Below, in pieces: positions 14,699 through 23,318 of a stretch of 27,345 nucleotides of DNA (position 1 is the first letter of the stretch; every line of letters begins with the position of its first letter). The notes beneath the pieces are model-generated. The model had not been told where the DNA came from. It did no database searches and was given only the letters and a program-made list of their open reading frames with translations. The stretch lies in contig CAZRZN010000030.1 in assembly GCA_964604565.1 (NCBI GenBank), forward strand, positions 1-27,345, given 5' to 3'. The translations under genes were made by a program, and so were the position numbers. Source of the stretch: CAZRZN01 sp964604565 (lineage in GTDB: Bacteria; Pseudomonadota; Alphaproteobacteria; Rhodobacterales; Rhodobacteraceae).

Positions 14699-16978
14699 TC
14701 AACTGTAGTGATCCACCGGTGTGCCCGCGATGGCCGCCATGTTCAGCAACCCGCGTGCGGTGATGGCCGGCGTCACGATGTGCGCGCGGTTGCCCATCCC
14801 CATCAGGATTGGCCCGACTTCGAGTCCGCCGGCCTTCATCTTCAGGATGTTGCGCGTGGCGGAGGCGGCATCCGCATGGCCGAAGATCAGCACATTTGCC
14901 GCCCCTTCCATCCGGTTGCCCGGCAAGAGACGTTCGCGCAATTCGGGATCCAGCGCGCTGTCCACGTTCATTTCACCCTCATAGGAGAAATCGAGATCCT
15001 GATCGTCAAGGATCTCCAGCGCTTCGCGCAAGCGTTCGCCGCTACCGGACTGCTGGTTGCCGAATTGCGATTGCGAACAGAGCGCAACCTTGGGTTCAAG
15101 GCCGAAGCGCCGCACATGCCGGGCCGCACCGATGGTCGTCTCGGCGATCTGCGCGGCGGTGGGCAACTGGTGCACATGGGTGTCCGCGATGAACAGCGGC
15201 CCGTCCTCGAGGATCATCAGCGACAGCGCGCCCTGGGCATGCAGCTTGCGGGTGCCCAGCACCTGCCGGATATAGTTGAGATGCCAGCTGAACTCACCGA
15301 AGGTGCCGCAGATCAGGCTGTCGGCCTCATTGCGTTGCACCATGATGGCACCGATGGCGGTGGTGTTCGTGCGCATGATCGCGCGGGCAAGATCGGGCGT
15401 CACGCCGCGACGGGCCATGATCTCATGATAGGTGTTCCAGTAGTCGCGATAGCGCGGATCGTTCTCCGGGTTGACGATCTTGAAGTCACGTTCCGGCCGG
15501 ATTTCAAGACCTAGACGCTCACACCGGGTGGTGATCACTTCCGGACGGCCGATCAGGATCGGCGTTTCGGTGGTCTCCTCAAGGATCGCCTGGGCCGCGC
15601 GCAGAACGCGCTCATCCTCGCCTTCGGCGAAGACGATGCGGCGCGATGCGGTGGCCGCCGCCTGAAAGACCGGCCGCATGAGCAGCAGCGATTTGTAGAC
15701 CGACGCGTCCAGCCTTTGCTTGTAGGCGTCAAGGTCATCGAGCGGGCGCACCGCCACGCCGGACTCCATCGCTGCGCGCGCCACGGCGGTCGACACCACG
15801 CCCGACAGGCGCGGATCAAAAGGTTTCGGGATCAGGTAGTCCGCGCCGAAGGTCAGTTGTTCCCCGCGATAAGCGGCGGCAGCCTCCGCGCTGGTGGTGG
15901 CGCGGGCAAGCGCGGCGATGCCTTCGACACAGGCCACCTCCATCGCGTAGTTGATTTCCGTCGCACCCACATCCAACGCACCGCGAAAGATGAAGGGGAA
16001 ACACAACACGTTGTTGACCTGATTGGGAAAGTCGCTGCGTCCGGTGGCGATGATCGCATCCGGTGCCACGGCGCGGGCGGCGTCGGGCATGATCTCGGGG
16101 TTGGGGTTGGCCAGCGCAAAGATGATCGGGCGTGTGGCCATGCGCGCGACCTGTTCCGGCTTCAGGACATTCGGACCGGACAGGCCCAGAAACAGGTCCG
16201 CACCGTCGATCACCTCGTCCAGCGTCCGCAGGTCCGTCGGCTGCGCGAATTCGGCCTTTTGCGGGTTCATGTCCTCTGCGCGACCCTCATGGACCACTCC
16301 GTGAATGTCGCACAGCCAGACGTTCTCACGCTTGACGCCCAGTTTCAGCAGCATGTTCAGGCAGGCGATCCCCGCCGCGCCACCGCCGGTCGACACCACC
16401 TTGATATCGCCCCAGGCCTTCTTTGCCACGTGCAATGCATTGGTTGCCGCAGCTCCCACAACAATGGCCGTCCCGTGCTGGTCGTCATGAAAGACGGGGA
16501 TGTTCATCCGCTCGCGGCAGATCTTTTCGACGATGAAGCAATCCGGTGCCTTGATGTCCTCAAGGTTGATCGCGCCAAAGGTCGGCTCCAGCGCGCAGAC
16601 GATCTCGGCCAGCTTTTCGGGGTCTGCTTCATCCACTTCGATATCAAAACAGTCGATATTGGCGAATTTCTTGAACAGGACCGCCTTGCCCTCCATCACC
16701 GGCTTGGAGGCGAGGGCGCCGATGTTTCCCAGTCCCAGCACCGCAGTGCCGTTCGACACGACGCCGACAAGGTTGCCGCGCGTCGTGTAGCGTGCTGCCG
16801 TGGTTGGGTCGGCCTTGATCTCCAGGCATGCTTCGGCGACGCCGGGCGAATAGGCACGGCTCAGATCGCGGCCGTTTGCCAGCGGCTTGGTTGCACGGAC
16901 CTCCAGTTTCCCGGGGCGCGGGTTTTCATGATAGAACAGGGCGGCCTGACGCAGCGATTCATTGGTCGTATCGTTCAT
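14699..16978 (-). CDS. maeB: NADP-dependent malic enzyme with C-terminal phosphotransacetylase-like domain
   Basis: Oxidatively decarboxylates malate to pyruvate with reduction of NADP, supplying NADPH and pyruvate during growth on C4 or C2 acids. At 759 residues it is the MaeB hybrid. The malic domain (about 1-420) shows YSPGVAE (43-49), GLGNIG (82-87), the catalytic lysine region GKAVLFKK (97-104), the metal-binding DDQHGT (165-170) and the Rossmann loop GGGAAG (198-203). Residues from about 430 form a phosphate acetyltransferase-like domain, thought in this family to be regulatory (acetyl-CoA) rather than catalytic. The ATG complementary to 16976-16978 follows a GGGAGGGG ribosome binding site. 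It is divergent from the salvage operon. Confidence 0.96.
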   Translation of the reverse strand: MNDTTNESLRQAALFYHENPRPGKLEVRATKPLANGRDLSRAYSPGVAEACLEIKADPTTAARYTTRGNLVGVVSNGTAVLGLGNIGALASKPVMEGKAVLFKKFANIDCFDIEVDEADPEKLAEIVCALEPTFGAINLEDIKAPDCFIVEKICRERMNIPVFHDDQHGTAIVVGAAATNALHVAKKAWGDIKVVSTGGGAAGIACLNMLLKLGVKRENVWLCDIHGVVHEGRAEDMNPQKAEFAQPTDLRTLDEVIDGADLFLGLSGPNVLKPEQVARMATRPIIFALANPNPEIMPDAARAVAPDAIIATGRSDFPNQVNNVLCFPFIFRGALDVGATEINYAMEVACVEGIAALARATTSAEAAAAYRGEQLTFGADYLIPKPFDPRLSGVVSTAVARAAMESGVAVRPLDDLDAYKQRLDASVYKSLLLMRPVFQAAATASRRIVFAEGEDERVLRAAQAILEETTETPILIGRPEVITTRCERLGLEIRPERDFKIVNPENDPRYRDYWNTYHEIMARRGVTPDLARAIMRTNTTAIGAIMVQRNEADSLICGTFGEFSWHLNYIRQVLGTRKLHAQGALSLMILEDGPLFIADTHVHQLPTAAQIAETTIGAARHVRRFGLEPKVALCSQSQFGNQQSGSGERLREALEILDDQDLDFSYEGEMNVDSALDPELRERLLPGNRMEGAANVLIFGHADAASATRNILKMKAGGLEVGPILMGMGNRAHIVTPAITARGLLNMAAIAGTPVDHYS

Positions 16979-17111
16979 GAAATTCCCCTCCCGAGACGCC
17001 GTTCGGCGCTGAACCAGCTCAGGCACACGTCACAGAGTCGACGTCCCGATAGCAGTTTCGGTTTTTGATTGAAAATGAAAAGGGGCTGACGGGCGGGGCC
17101 TTCCGGACTGT

Positions 17112-17149
17112 CTTGTGCCCGTCCTGCACGCTTGTGCCCGTCCTGCACG
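17112..17149. repeat. Perfect 19-base tandem repeat in the maeB/cdd divergent region
   Basis: CTTGTGCCCGTCCTGCACG occurs twice head to tail (17112-17130 and 17131-17149) with no spacer. Each unit contains GTGC-N7-GCAC, a short inverted repeat, so the pair could be two adjacent operator sites or simply a slippage duplication. It is about 70 bases upstream of cdd and 134 upstream of maeB. Confidence 0.7.
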
Positions 17150-17219
17150 CGGCCCCGCCCCTTGCATTCCTGCAAGCGCCTCCGCAACATGGAACACAAC
17201 AGCGAGAAAGACAGACACC

Positions 17220-17636
17220 ATGACCGACACAGATGAAGCTTCCGCCGACCTCGCCGCGGCGGCGCGTGCGGTGCGCGAAAACGCATATGTGCCCTATTCG
17301 CATTTCAAGGTCGGGGCCGCGTTGCGGACGGCGTCCGGCGCCATCCATGTGGGCTGCAACGTCGAGAATGTGGCCTACCCGGAGGGCACCTGTGCCGAGG
17401 CGGGCGCCATCGCGGCAATGGTTGCGGCGGGCGAGACGGAGATCACGGAGGCCTATGTCATCGCCGACAGTCCGCATCCAGTGCCGCCCTGCGGCGGCTG
17501 CCGGCAAAAGCTGATGGAATTCGCCCGAGGCGGAACGCCGGTCACGCTTGCGACGGTGGACGGTGCCGAACAGCGCGTCACGGTGGCCGACCTGCTGCCC
17601 GGTGCCTTCGACAAAAGCCACATGGACCGCGCGTGA
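17220..17636 (+). CDS. cdd: Cytidine deaminase
   Basis: Converts cytidine and deoxycytidine to uridine and deoxyuridine. The 138 residues match the small tetrameric class. The zinc site is complete: C58 and the proton-shuttling E60 in TCAEAGA, and C91 and C94 in PPCGGCRQ. Substrate-binding FKVGAAL (29-35) and NVENVAYPEG (48-57) precede it. The start at 17220 gives the standard N-terminus; the ribosome binding site (GAGAAAG) is weak. It is first in a five-gene salvage operon: the deoA ATG overlaps the cdd stop as TGATG. The divergent 241-base region, with its tandem repeat, probably holds the operon promoter. Confidence 0.96.
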   Translation: MTDTDEASADLAAAARAVRENAYVPYSHFKVGAALRTASGAIHVGCNVENVAYPEGTCAEAGAIAAMVAAGETEITEAYVIADSPHPVPPCGGCRQKLMEFARGGTPVTLATVDGAEQRVTVADLLPGAFDKSHMDRA

Positions 17637-18928
17637 TGGATGCACGCAGCATCATTGCCGAACTGAGACGCGGAGAAGAACCCACCGCAGAGGAATTGGG
17701 CTGGTTCGCACAGGGGCTGGCCGATGGATCGGTCAGCGGTGCGCAGGGCGGGGCCTTTGCCATGGGGATCTGCCTGCGCGGCCTGTCGGAGGCCGGGCGC
17801 GTGGCGCTGACGCTGGCCATGCGCGATTCGGGGCGGGTGCTGGACTGGGATTTGGACGCGCCGGTTCTTGACAAGCACTCGACCGGGGGTGTGGGGGATT
17901 GCGTGTCGCTCGTTCTGGCCCCGGCGCTGGCGTGCTGCGGGGTCCATGTGCCGATGATCTCGGGCCGGGGCCTTGGCCATACCGGCGGCACCCTCGACAA
18001 GCTGGAGGCCATCCCCGGCTATTCCGTCAATCCGGACGAGGCACTGTTTCGCCATGTCGTGCGCGATATCGGCTGCGCCATCGTCGGTGCGTCGGCGGAT
18101 ATCGCTCCAGCGGACAAGCGGCTGTATGCGATCCGGGATGTGACGGGCACGGTGGAGAGCCTCGATCTGATCTGTGCGTCCATCCTGTCAAAGAAACTGG
18201 CTGCCGGGCTGCAAGGGCTGGTGCTGGACGTCAAGACTGGCTCTGGCGCGTTCATGAAGGACCGTGCCGCTGCCAGAGACCTTGCCGAGGCTCTGGTGAG
18301 CACGGCCAACGCGGCGGGCTGTCCGACGACGGCGTTGATTTCCGACATGTCGCAACCGCTGGCCTCCGCCTTGGGCAACGCTCTGGAGGTCGATGCCTCC
18401 ATGGCCGTTCTGACGGGGCAGGCACAGGGCCCTCTGCTTGAGTTGACCATATCGTTGGGCGCGGAACTGTTGCACACCGCAGGCATCCGCGATGGCGAGG
18501 CGGGTCTGCGCAAGGCCATCGCCTCGGGCGACGCGGCGGAACGATTTGGACGCATGGTCTATGCCTTGGGCGGGCCGCTGGCCTTTGTCGATGACTGGCG
18601 CCGGTTTCTGCCCGAAGCTACGGTCATTCTCGAAGTGCCTGCGCTGCAAGACGGCGTGGTGAGCGCCATCGACGGAGAGGCGCTGGGCCTCGCTGTGGTC
18701 GATCTGGGCGGGGGCCGCCGTATCGAGACGGATCAGGTGGATCCTGCCGTCGGGTTAAGCGATGTGGTCCGCCTCGGAGAGCGGGTGGTCAAGGGCCAGC
18801 CGATGTTGCGCGTCCATGCCGCGCGCGAGGGGCAGGCGGCAGCGGCGGCACAGGTCGCGCTGGGTGCGATCACCATCTCCGCGGAGAGGCCACCAGAGGC
18901 GCCTCTGGTGTTGGAGCGTGTCGGCTGA
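17636..18928 (+). CDS. deoA: Thymidine phosphorylase
   Basis: Phosphorolyses thymidine (and deoxyuridine) to the free base and deoxyribose 1-phosphate. It has 430 residues, close to E. coli DeoA (440). The phosphate-binding glycine loop KHSTGGVGD is at 80-88, followed by MISGRGLGHTGGTLDKLE, SILSKKLAAG and DVKTGSGAFM, all standard for the pyrimidine nucleoside phosphorylase class. The ATG at 17636 shares a base with the cdd stop; a GTG one codon earlier is possible. The stop overlaps the deoB ATG (TGATG). Within the operon it acts after Cdd and feeds deoxyribose 1-phosphate to DeoB. Confidence 0.97.
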   Translation: MDARSIIAELRRGEEPTAEELGWFAQGLADGSVSGAQGGAFAMGICLRGLSEAGRVALTLAMRDSGRVLDWDLDAPVLDKHSTGGVGDCVSLVLAPALACCGVHVPMISGRGLGHTGGTLDKLEAIPGYSVNPDEALFRHVVRDIGCAIVGASADIAPADKRLYAIRDVTGTVESLDLICASILSKKLAAGLQGLVLDVKTGSGAFMKDRAAARDLAEALVSTANAAGCPTTALISDMSQPLASALGNALEVDASMAVLTGQAQGPLLELTISLGAELLHTAGIRDGEAGLRKAIASGDAAERFGRMVYALGGPLAFVDDWRRFLPEATVILEVPALQDGVVSAIDGEALGLAVVDLGGGRRIETDQVDPAVGLSDVVRLGERVVKGQPMLRVHAAREGQAAAAAQVALGAITISAERPPEAPLVLERVG

Positions 18929-20130
18929 TGCGTGCATTTCTGGTGGTTCTGGATTCGGTTGGTATTGGCGGCGCGCCGGATGCGGCTGACTATTTCAACG
19001 GCGGCGTCAGGGACACTGGCGCAGACACACTTGGCCATATATTTGACGCCTGCGCCGCTGGTGAGGCCGACATCGGACGGTCCGGCCCGCTTTGTCTGCC
19101 GAATCTGGCTGCTCTGGGCCTGTTTCACGCCGCTGATCTTGCGAGTGGGGCCAATCGCGCCGGGCCGCATCAGCCCGAAGGGTTGTGGGGGGCCGCGACC
19201 GAAATATCCAGAGGCAAGGACACTCCGTCGGGTCATTGGGAACTGGCGGGGTTGCCGGTGCCCTGGGACTGGCATTATTTCCCACATACCATTCCGGCGT
19301 TTCCCGAACACCTGACCGCCAAGGTCTGCGAGATCGCCGGCACTGATGGTATCCTTGGCAACTGCCACGGATCTGGCACCGTCATGCTGGATGCCTTTGG
19401 CGCCGAACACATCCAGACCGGCTATCCGATTTGCTACACGTCGGTCGACAGTGTGTTCCAGATTGCCGCTCATGAAGAGTATTTCGGCCTGAACCGCCTG
19501 TTGCACCTGTGCGAAACGCTGGCCCCGCATTTGCACGCGATGAACGTGGGCCGCGTGATCGCGCGCCCCTTTGTCGGTGAGCCGGGGCATTTCACCCGGA
19601 CGATCAACCGGCATGACTATGCCATTGCCCCGCCGCAGCCGATCCTGACCAACTGGGTGCAAGATGCGGGCCGCCGGGTCTATGCCGTGGGCAAGATCGG
19701 CGATATCCTGTCGATGGCCGGGATCGACGAGGTCCGCAAGGGAACAGACCGGACTTTGATGGGCCATTTGAACGATCTTGTGGACACTGCCGAGGACGGC
19801 AGCCTGACCTTTGCGAATTTCGTCGAATTCGACAGCCTCTACGGCCACCGGCGCAATGTGGCGGGCTATGCCGCGCATCTTGAATGGATCGATGCGGAAT
19901 TGGGACGGCTTCTGCCAAGGTTGCGCGACGATGATCTCTTGCTCATCACTGCCGATCACGGCAATGACCCGACATGGTCCGGCACCGATCACACGCGCGA
20001 ACGTGTGCCTGTTCTGGTGGCGGGCCTTGGCGCGGGCAAGATCGGGCAGGTCGCCTTTGCCGATGTGGCGGCTTCTGTCGCGGCCCATCTGAACGTGCCT
20101 GCCCATGGCCCCGGAGTGAGTTTCCTGTGA
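18928..20130 (+). CDS. deoB: Phosphopentomutase
   Basis: Interconverts (deoxy)ribose 1-phosphate and 5-phosphate, linking nucleoside breakdown to central metabolism. The 400 residues match the family (407 in E. coli). Metal-binding features of the alkaline-phosphatase superfamily are visible: D9 in LVVLDSVGIGGAPDA, the phosphoacceptor serine/threonine region around DTPSGHWELAG (about residues 97-107), DSLYGHRRN, and TADHGNDPTWSGTDHTRE near residue 341. The ATG overlaps the deoA stop, and its own stop overlaps the add start (GTGA). No deoC aldolase is present in this window. Confidence 0.97.
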   Translation: MRAFLVVLDSVGIGGAPDAADYFNGGVRDTGADTLGHIFDACAAGEADIGRSGPLCLPNLAALGLFHAADLASGANRAGPHQPEGLWGAATEISRGKDTPSGHWELAGLPVPWDWHYFPHTIPAFPEHLTAKVCEIAGTDGILGNCHGSGTVMLDAFGAEHIQTGYPICYTSVDSVFQIAAHEEYFGLNRLLHLCETLAPHLHAMNVGRVIARPFVGEPGHFTRTINRHDYAIAPPQPILTNWVQDAGRRVYAVGKIGDILSMAGIDEVRKGTDRTLMGHLNDLVDTAEDGSLTFANFVEFDSLYGHRRNVAGYAAHLEWIDAELGRLLPRLRDDDLLLITADHGNDPTWSGTDHTRERVPVLVAGLGAGKIGQVAFADVAASVAAHLNVPAHGPGVSFL

Positions 20131-21158
20131 CAGACCGTGACCCTGACCTCCCGCTGGACGAAGAGCAGCTTGACCGCATCGCCCGTATGCCGAAATGCGA
20201 ACTGCATCTGCATTTCGAAGGTGCGGCGCCGCCACCCTTCATTCGGGGATTGGCACAGGAAAAGAAAGTCGATCTGAGCGGCATCTTCAACGAGGACGGA
20301 AGTTATGCCTTCCGCGACTTCGGCCATTTTCTGTCAGTCTATGAGGCCGCGACCTCCGTGCTGCAAACGCCTGAGGATTTTGCCCGTCTTTGCACGGCAG
20401 TGCTGGAGCAATCGGCGAAGAATGATGTGGTATACGCCGAAACCTTTCTGAGCCCGGATTTCTGTGGCGGTGGGGATGTATCGGCGTGGCGCGAATACCT
20501 CCATGCGATCCGCGAGGCAGGAAATGCGGCCGAACGTGACATGGGTGTGACGCTGCGCGGCATCGTCACCTGCATCCGCCATTTTGGCCCGGATCAGGCA
20601 CGGCGCGTGGCGCTTTGCGCTGCCGAGACGGCGGGCGACTGGCTGGTGGGCTTTGGCATGGCCGGGCAGGAGGACATGGGCCAGCAGCGCGACTTTGCCT
20701 ACAGTTTCGACCTTGCGCGCGAGGCGGGGCTTCGGTTGACCAGTCATGCGGGCGAATGGCGCGGACCCAAGGAGGTGCGCGCCGCGGTGGAGGATCTGGG
20801 CGTGGAACGGATCGGCCACGGCGTCCGGGCGATCACCGATCTGGCGACCGTGGACATGCTGGCGGAGCGTGGCATCACGCTGGAAGTCTGCCCGGGATCG
20901 AATGTCAGCCTTGGCATCTACCGCAGCCTGAAGGACCATCCGATTGCGCGGCTGCGTGACCGTGGTGTCAAGGTGACGGTATCTACCGATGACCCGCCGT
21001 TTTTTCATACGACGATGCGCGACGAATATCTCGGACTTGCCAAGGCCTTCGGATGGGACGAAGAGGTGTTCGCAGATCTCAACCGCGTCGCGATGGATGC
21101 CGCCTTCTGCGACGCGACCACGCGGGACGCCGTTTTGAAAAGACTGGAGACATCATGA
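20127..21158 (+). CDS. add: Adenosine deaminase family protein
   Basis: Hydrolytic deaminase of a purine (deoxy)nucleoside, most likely adenosine to inosine. It has 343 residues. The zinc and catalytic ligands are present: H27 and H29 (ELHLHFEG), H207 with E210 (SHAGE), H231 (RIGHGVRA) and D288-D289 (STDDP). Position 30-32 reads FEG where classic adenosine deaminases have LDG; LEG/FEG variants also occur in adenine deaminases, so the substrate is inferred partly from the operon. The start is the GTG at 20127, overlapping the deoB stop; longer frames run into deoB. The stop overlaps the upp ATG (ATGA). Confidence 0.9.
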   Translation: MTDRDPDLPLDEEQLDRIARMPKCELHLHFEGAAPPPFIRGLAQEKKVDLSGIFNEDGSYAFRDFGHFLSVYEAATSVLQTPEDFARLCTAVLEQSAKNDVVYAETFLSPDFCGGGDVSAWREYLHAIREAGNAAERDMGVTLRGIVTCIRHFGPDQARRVALCAAETAGDWLVGFGMAGQEDMGQQRDFAYSFDLAREAGLRLTSHAGEWRGPKEVRAAVEDLGVERIGHGVRAITDLATVDMLAERGITLEVCPGSNVSLGIYRSLKDHPIARLRDRGVKVTVSTDDPPFFHTTMRDEYLGLAKAFGWDEEVFADLNRVAMDAAFCDATTRDAVLKRLETS

Positions 21159-21787
21159 GCGACACGCTGACCGTCGTTGACCACCCGCTGGTCAAGCACA
21201 AGCTGACCCTGATGCGCGAAAAGACCACTTCGACCGCGAGTTTCCGGCGCTTGCTGCGCGAGATCAGCCTGCTATTGGCCTATGAGGTCACGCGGGATCT
21301 GCCAATGACCACGCGCCGGATCGAGACACCCATGTGCGACATGGACGCCCCGGTGATCGAAGGCAAGAAACTGGCATTGGTATCGATCCTGCGCGCGGGC
21401 AACGGTTTGATGGATGGTATTCTGGAGTTGATCCCCGCAGCGCGTGTCGGGTTCGTCGGGCTCTACCGCGATGAAGAGACTCTGCAACCGGTGCAATACT
21501 ACAATAAGTTGCCCGAGCGCATGAATGAACGTGTGGCGATTGTCGTGGACCCGATGTTGGCGACGGGCAATTCCTCTGCCGCGGCGGTCCAGCTGGTCAA
21601 GGACGCGGGGGCCAGGGACATCCGTTTCCTCTGTCTTCTTGCGGCGCCCGAAGGCGTGCGGCGCATGGCCGAGGCACATCCGGACGTTCCGGTGATCACC
21701 GCGGCATTGGACGAGAAATTGAACGAAAAGGGCTATATCATGCCCGGCCTCGGCGATGCGGGTGACCGGATGTACGGCACCAAATAA
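21155..21787 (+). CDS. upp: Uracil phosphoribosyltransferase
   Basis: Makes UMP from uracil and PRPP, recovering the base released by the upstream enzymes. The 210 residues match the bacterial Upp length. The PRPP loop VDPMLATGNS is at 131-140, the flexible-loop segment GLYRDEETLQPVQYYNKLP at 102-120, and the uracil-binding C-terminus GLGDAGDRMYGTK closes the protein. The ATG at 21155 overlaps the add stop by ATGA, so all five salvage genes are chained by overlapping stop and start codons. A hairpin follows the stop. Confidence 0.98.
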   Translation: MSDTLTVVDHPLVKHKLTLMREKTTSTASFRRLLREISLLLAYEVTRDLPMTTRRIETPMCDMDAPVIEGKKLALVSILRAGNGLMDGILELIPAARVGFVGLYRDEETLQPVQYYNKLPERMNERVAIVVDPMLATGNSSAAAVQLVKDAGARDIRFLCLLAAPEGVRRMAEAHPDVPVITAALDEKLNEKGYIMPGLGDAGDRMYGTK

Positions 21788-21790
21788 GGC

Positions 21791-21815
21791 GGTGGTCGCG
21801 ATCAGGATCGCTACC
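21791..21815 (+). terminator. Hairpin after upp
   Basis: GCGAT (21798-21802) pairs with ATCGC (21807-21811), flanked by GGT/ACC outer pairs, 4 bases after the upp stop. No T-run follows directly, so it is a weak candidate for the end of the salvage operon. Confidence 0.35.
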
Positions 21816-21971
21816 CGTAGGGCGCGTCGTCCAAAAAGATTGACAATGTCACCAACATCCCCCGGATTGTCCCGACTTTGCCGGCGTGGTCTCGCAAGCT
21901 ATTAACAATTCCAAGGGTTTACAGGTCGATCCCGGACGGGGTAATATTTCCCATCATCTGTGGGGGCAGAC

Positions 21972-23270
21972 ATGACCTTGAAATCATTCTCTTTTGTGGC
22001 GCTGTTGATTTCCGGATTCGGAATTTCTTCTCAGCCAGTGTCAGCTCAATCCGACATCCGGGAGGTTCCCGTGAACTTTCCACCCGACTCCTATGAGGAA
22101 CGGCAATTCGTCGACAACCGCGGTTGCGTCTACGTGCGCGCGGGCTTTGACGGGGCGGTGACATGGGTGCCACGGGTGTCGCGGCAACGCGAACCGATCT
22201 GCGGACAGACGCCCACATTCGGCACAGAGGCCGCAGTTGAACCTGCAGCACCAGCGCCTGCCGCAGCCGAGCCGGTGCAGGTCACGGCAACTTCCCCTGA
22301 CGAAGCACCGCCGCAGACAGCGGCGCCAACACCTGTCGCGGCAGCAGCCGAAGCGCCCGTTCGAACGGCGCCTACGTCCGCTGCGTCGGCACGCAGCGTG
22401 GCGCGGGCCCCTGCCTCCAAACCGGCAGCGGCACTGCCGCCGCGCGTTTTGCGTCGGGTGCCGGCGCAAACCCTCATGAGCCGCAAAGGATCTGATCGGA
22501 ATGTCTCTCTCAAGACGATGATGGGGGTGGCGCAATCGACATGCCCGCCGGGACAACCCTACCGCATCATCAATGGAGAGCAGCTTCGCGTCGAATGTGG
22601 CGTGGAGATCGGTGCCAATGTGACCACGGTGCGCAACGGTGAAAGACCCGGAACGGTCAGGAAAATCGTTCATGCCAAAGGCGATCGGTCCGGTATCAAA
22701 TCAAACCTGCCGCCACAGACCCGCATCGTTCCGGATCACGTCTACAAGGAACGGGATACACAAGTGGCGCATGTGCCCCTGGGCTACCGCCCCGCATGGA
22801 GCGATGGAAGGCTCAACCCATACCGCGCCTATCAGACCGTCGAGGGCTACAGGGCGAGCCAGAAAGTCTGGACCAATAAGGTGCCGCGCAGGCTGGTCGT
22901 TCAGGCGAAACGCCATGAGATCAAGGATCCGGTGATCGTAGGCCATGCAAGTGCGCCGCTGCCTGTGACCCGCCATGTTGCCCGAACCCCGCATGTCACA
23001 AGCAAGGGGGAGCCGCGCGATGCAGCGCCCGGCACCTCGGCCAATGATGCGCGGTGGATCGAGATCGGCGCCTTCACGACTGAGGAAAAGGCACGCACGG
23101 CCGCGTCGCGGTTGCAGGCGGCCGGGTTGACCGTGCGCATGGCCCAGCATCAGCAGAATGGTCAGACCATGTCGCGGCTGCGCGTTGGACCCTATGCCTC
23201 TCAGGGTGCATTGCAGACGGGCCTCAGCCGTGTGCATGGCTCGGGGTATACGCAGGCCTACATCCGCTGA
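21972..23270 (+). CDS. Secreted SPOR-domain protein
   Basis: A 432-residue exported protein. A signal peptide spans 1-25 (hydrophobic core FVALLISGFGI, cleavage after VSA). A short N-terminal domain (26-80) has a Cys pair (C52, C77). Residues 85-158 are a long Ala/Pro-rich linker, then a second conserved block has C191 and C209 (CPPGQPYRIINGEQLRVECG). The C-terminal SPOR domain (359-432, RWIEIGAF...RLRVGPY...AYIR) is the fold that binds denuded septal peptidoglycan, so the protein probably acts in the periplasm at the division site. The ATG at 21972 is preferred over a GTG at 21960 because GGGGG lies 5-9 bases upstream. The block between linker and SPOR is not a domain I recognise. Confidence 0.85.
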   Translation: MTLKSFSFVALLISGFGISSQPVSAQSDIREVPVNFPPDSYEERQFVDNRGCVYVRAGFDGAVTWVPRVSRQREPICGQTPTFGTEAAVEPAAPAPAAAEPVQVTATSPDEAPPQTAAPTPVAAAAEAPVRTAPTSAASARSVARAPASKPAAALPPRVLRRVPAQTLMSRKGSDRNVSLKTMMGVAQSTCPPGQPYRIINGEQLRVECGVEIGANVTTVRNGERPGTVRKIVHAKGDRSGIKSNLPPQTRIVPDHVYKERDTQVAHVPLGYRPAWSDGRLNPYRAYQTVEGYRASQKVWTNKVPRRLVVQAKRHEIKDPVIVGHASAPLPVTRHVARTPHVTSKGEPRDAAPGTSANDARWIEIGAFTTEEKARTAASRLQAAGLTVRMAQHQQNGQTMSRLRVGPYASQGALQTGLSRVHGSGYTQAYIR

Positions 23271-23291
23271 GCGGATTGGGCAGACTTTTTT
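23256..23291 (+). terminator. Terminator overlapping the SPOR gene stop codon
   Basis: ATCCGC (23262-23267) and GCGGAT (23271-23276) form a perfect 6-bp stem whose 3-base loop is the TGA stop codon itself. Outer GCC/GGC pairs (23256-23258 with 23279-23281) extend it, and six T residues follow at 23286-23291. Confidence 0.5.
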
Positions 23292-23318
23292 GGGGGCGTG
23301 CGTCCGGTCACCGGTGCA

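Noticed and set aside
15716..17068. A 450-codon open frame on the plus strand opposite maeB
   Set aside because: Antisense shadow of a full-length malic enzyme; rich in Arg, Gly and His as expected for a GC-rich complement.
18733..20235. A 500-codon open frame on the minus strand opposite deoA-deoB-add
   Set aside because: Shadow spanning three well-identified genes; no ribosome binding site or family match.
21900..21925. TTAAC and TTTAC near the SPOR gene as a CtrA site
   Set aside because: The spacing does not fit TTAA-N7-TTAA; only a half-site is present.
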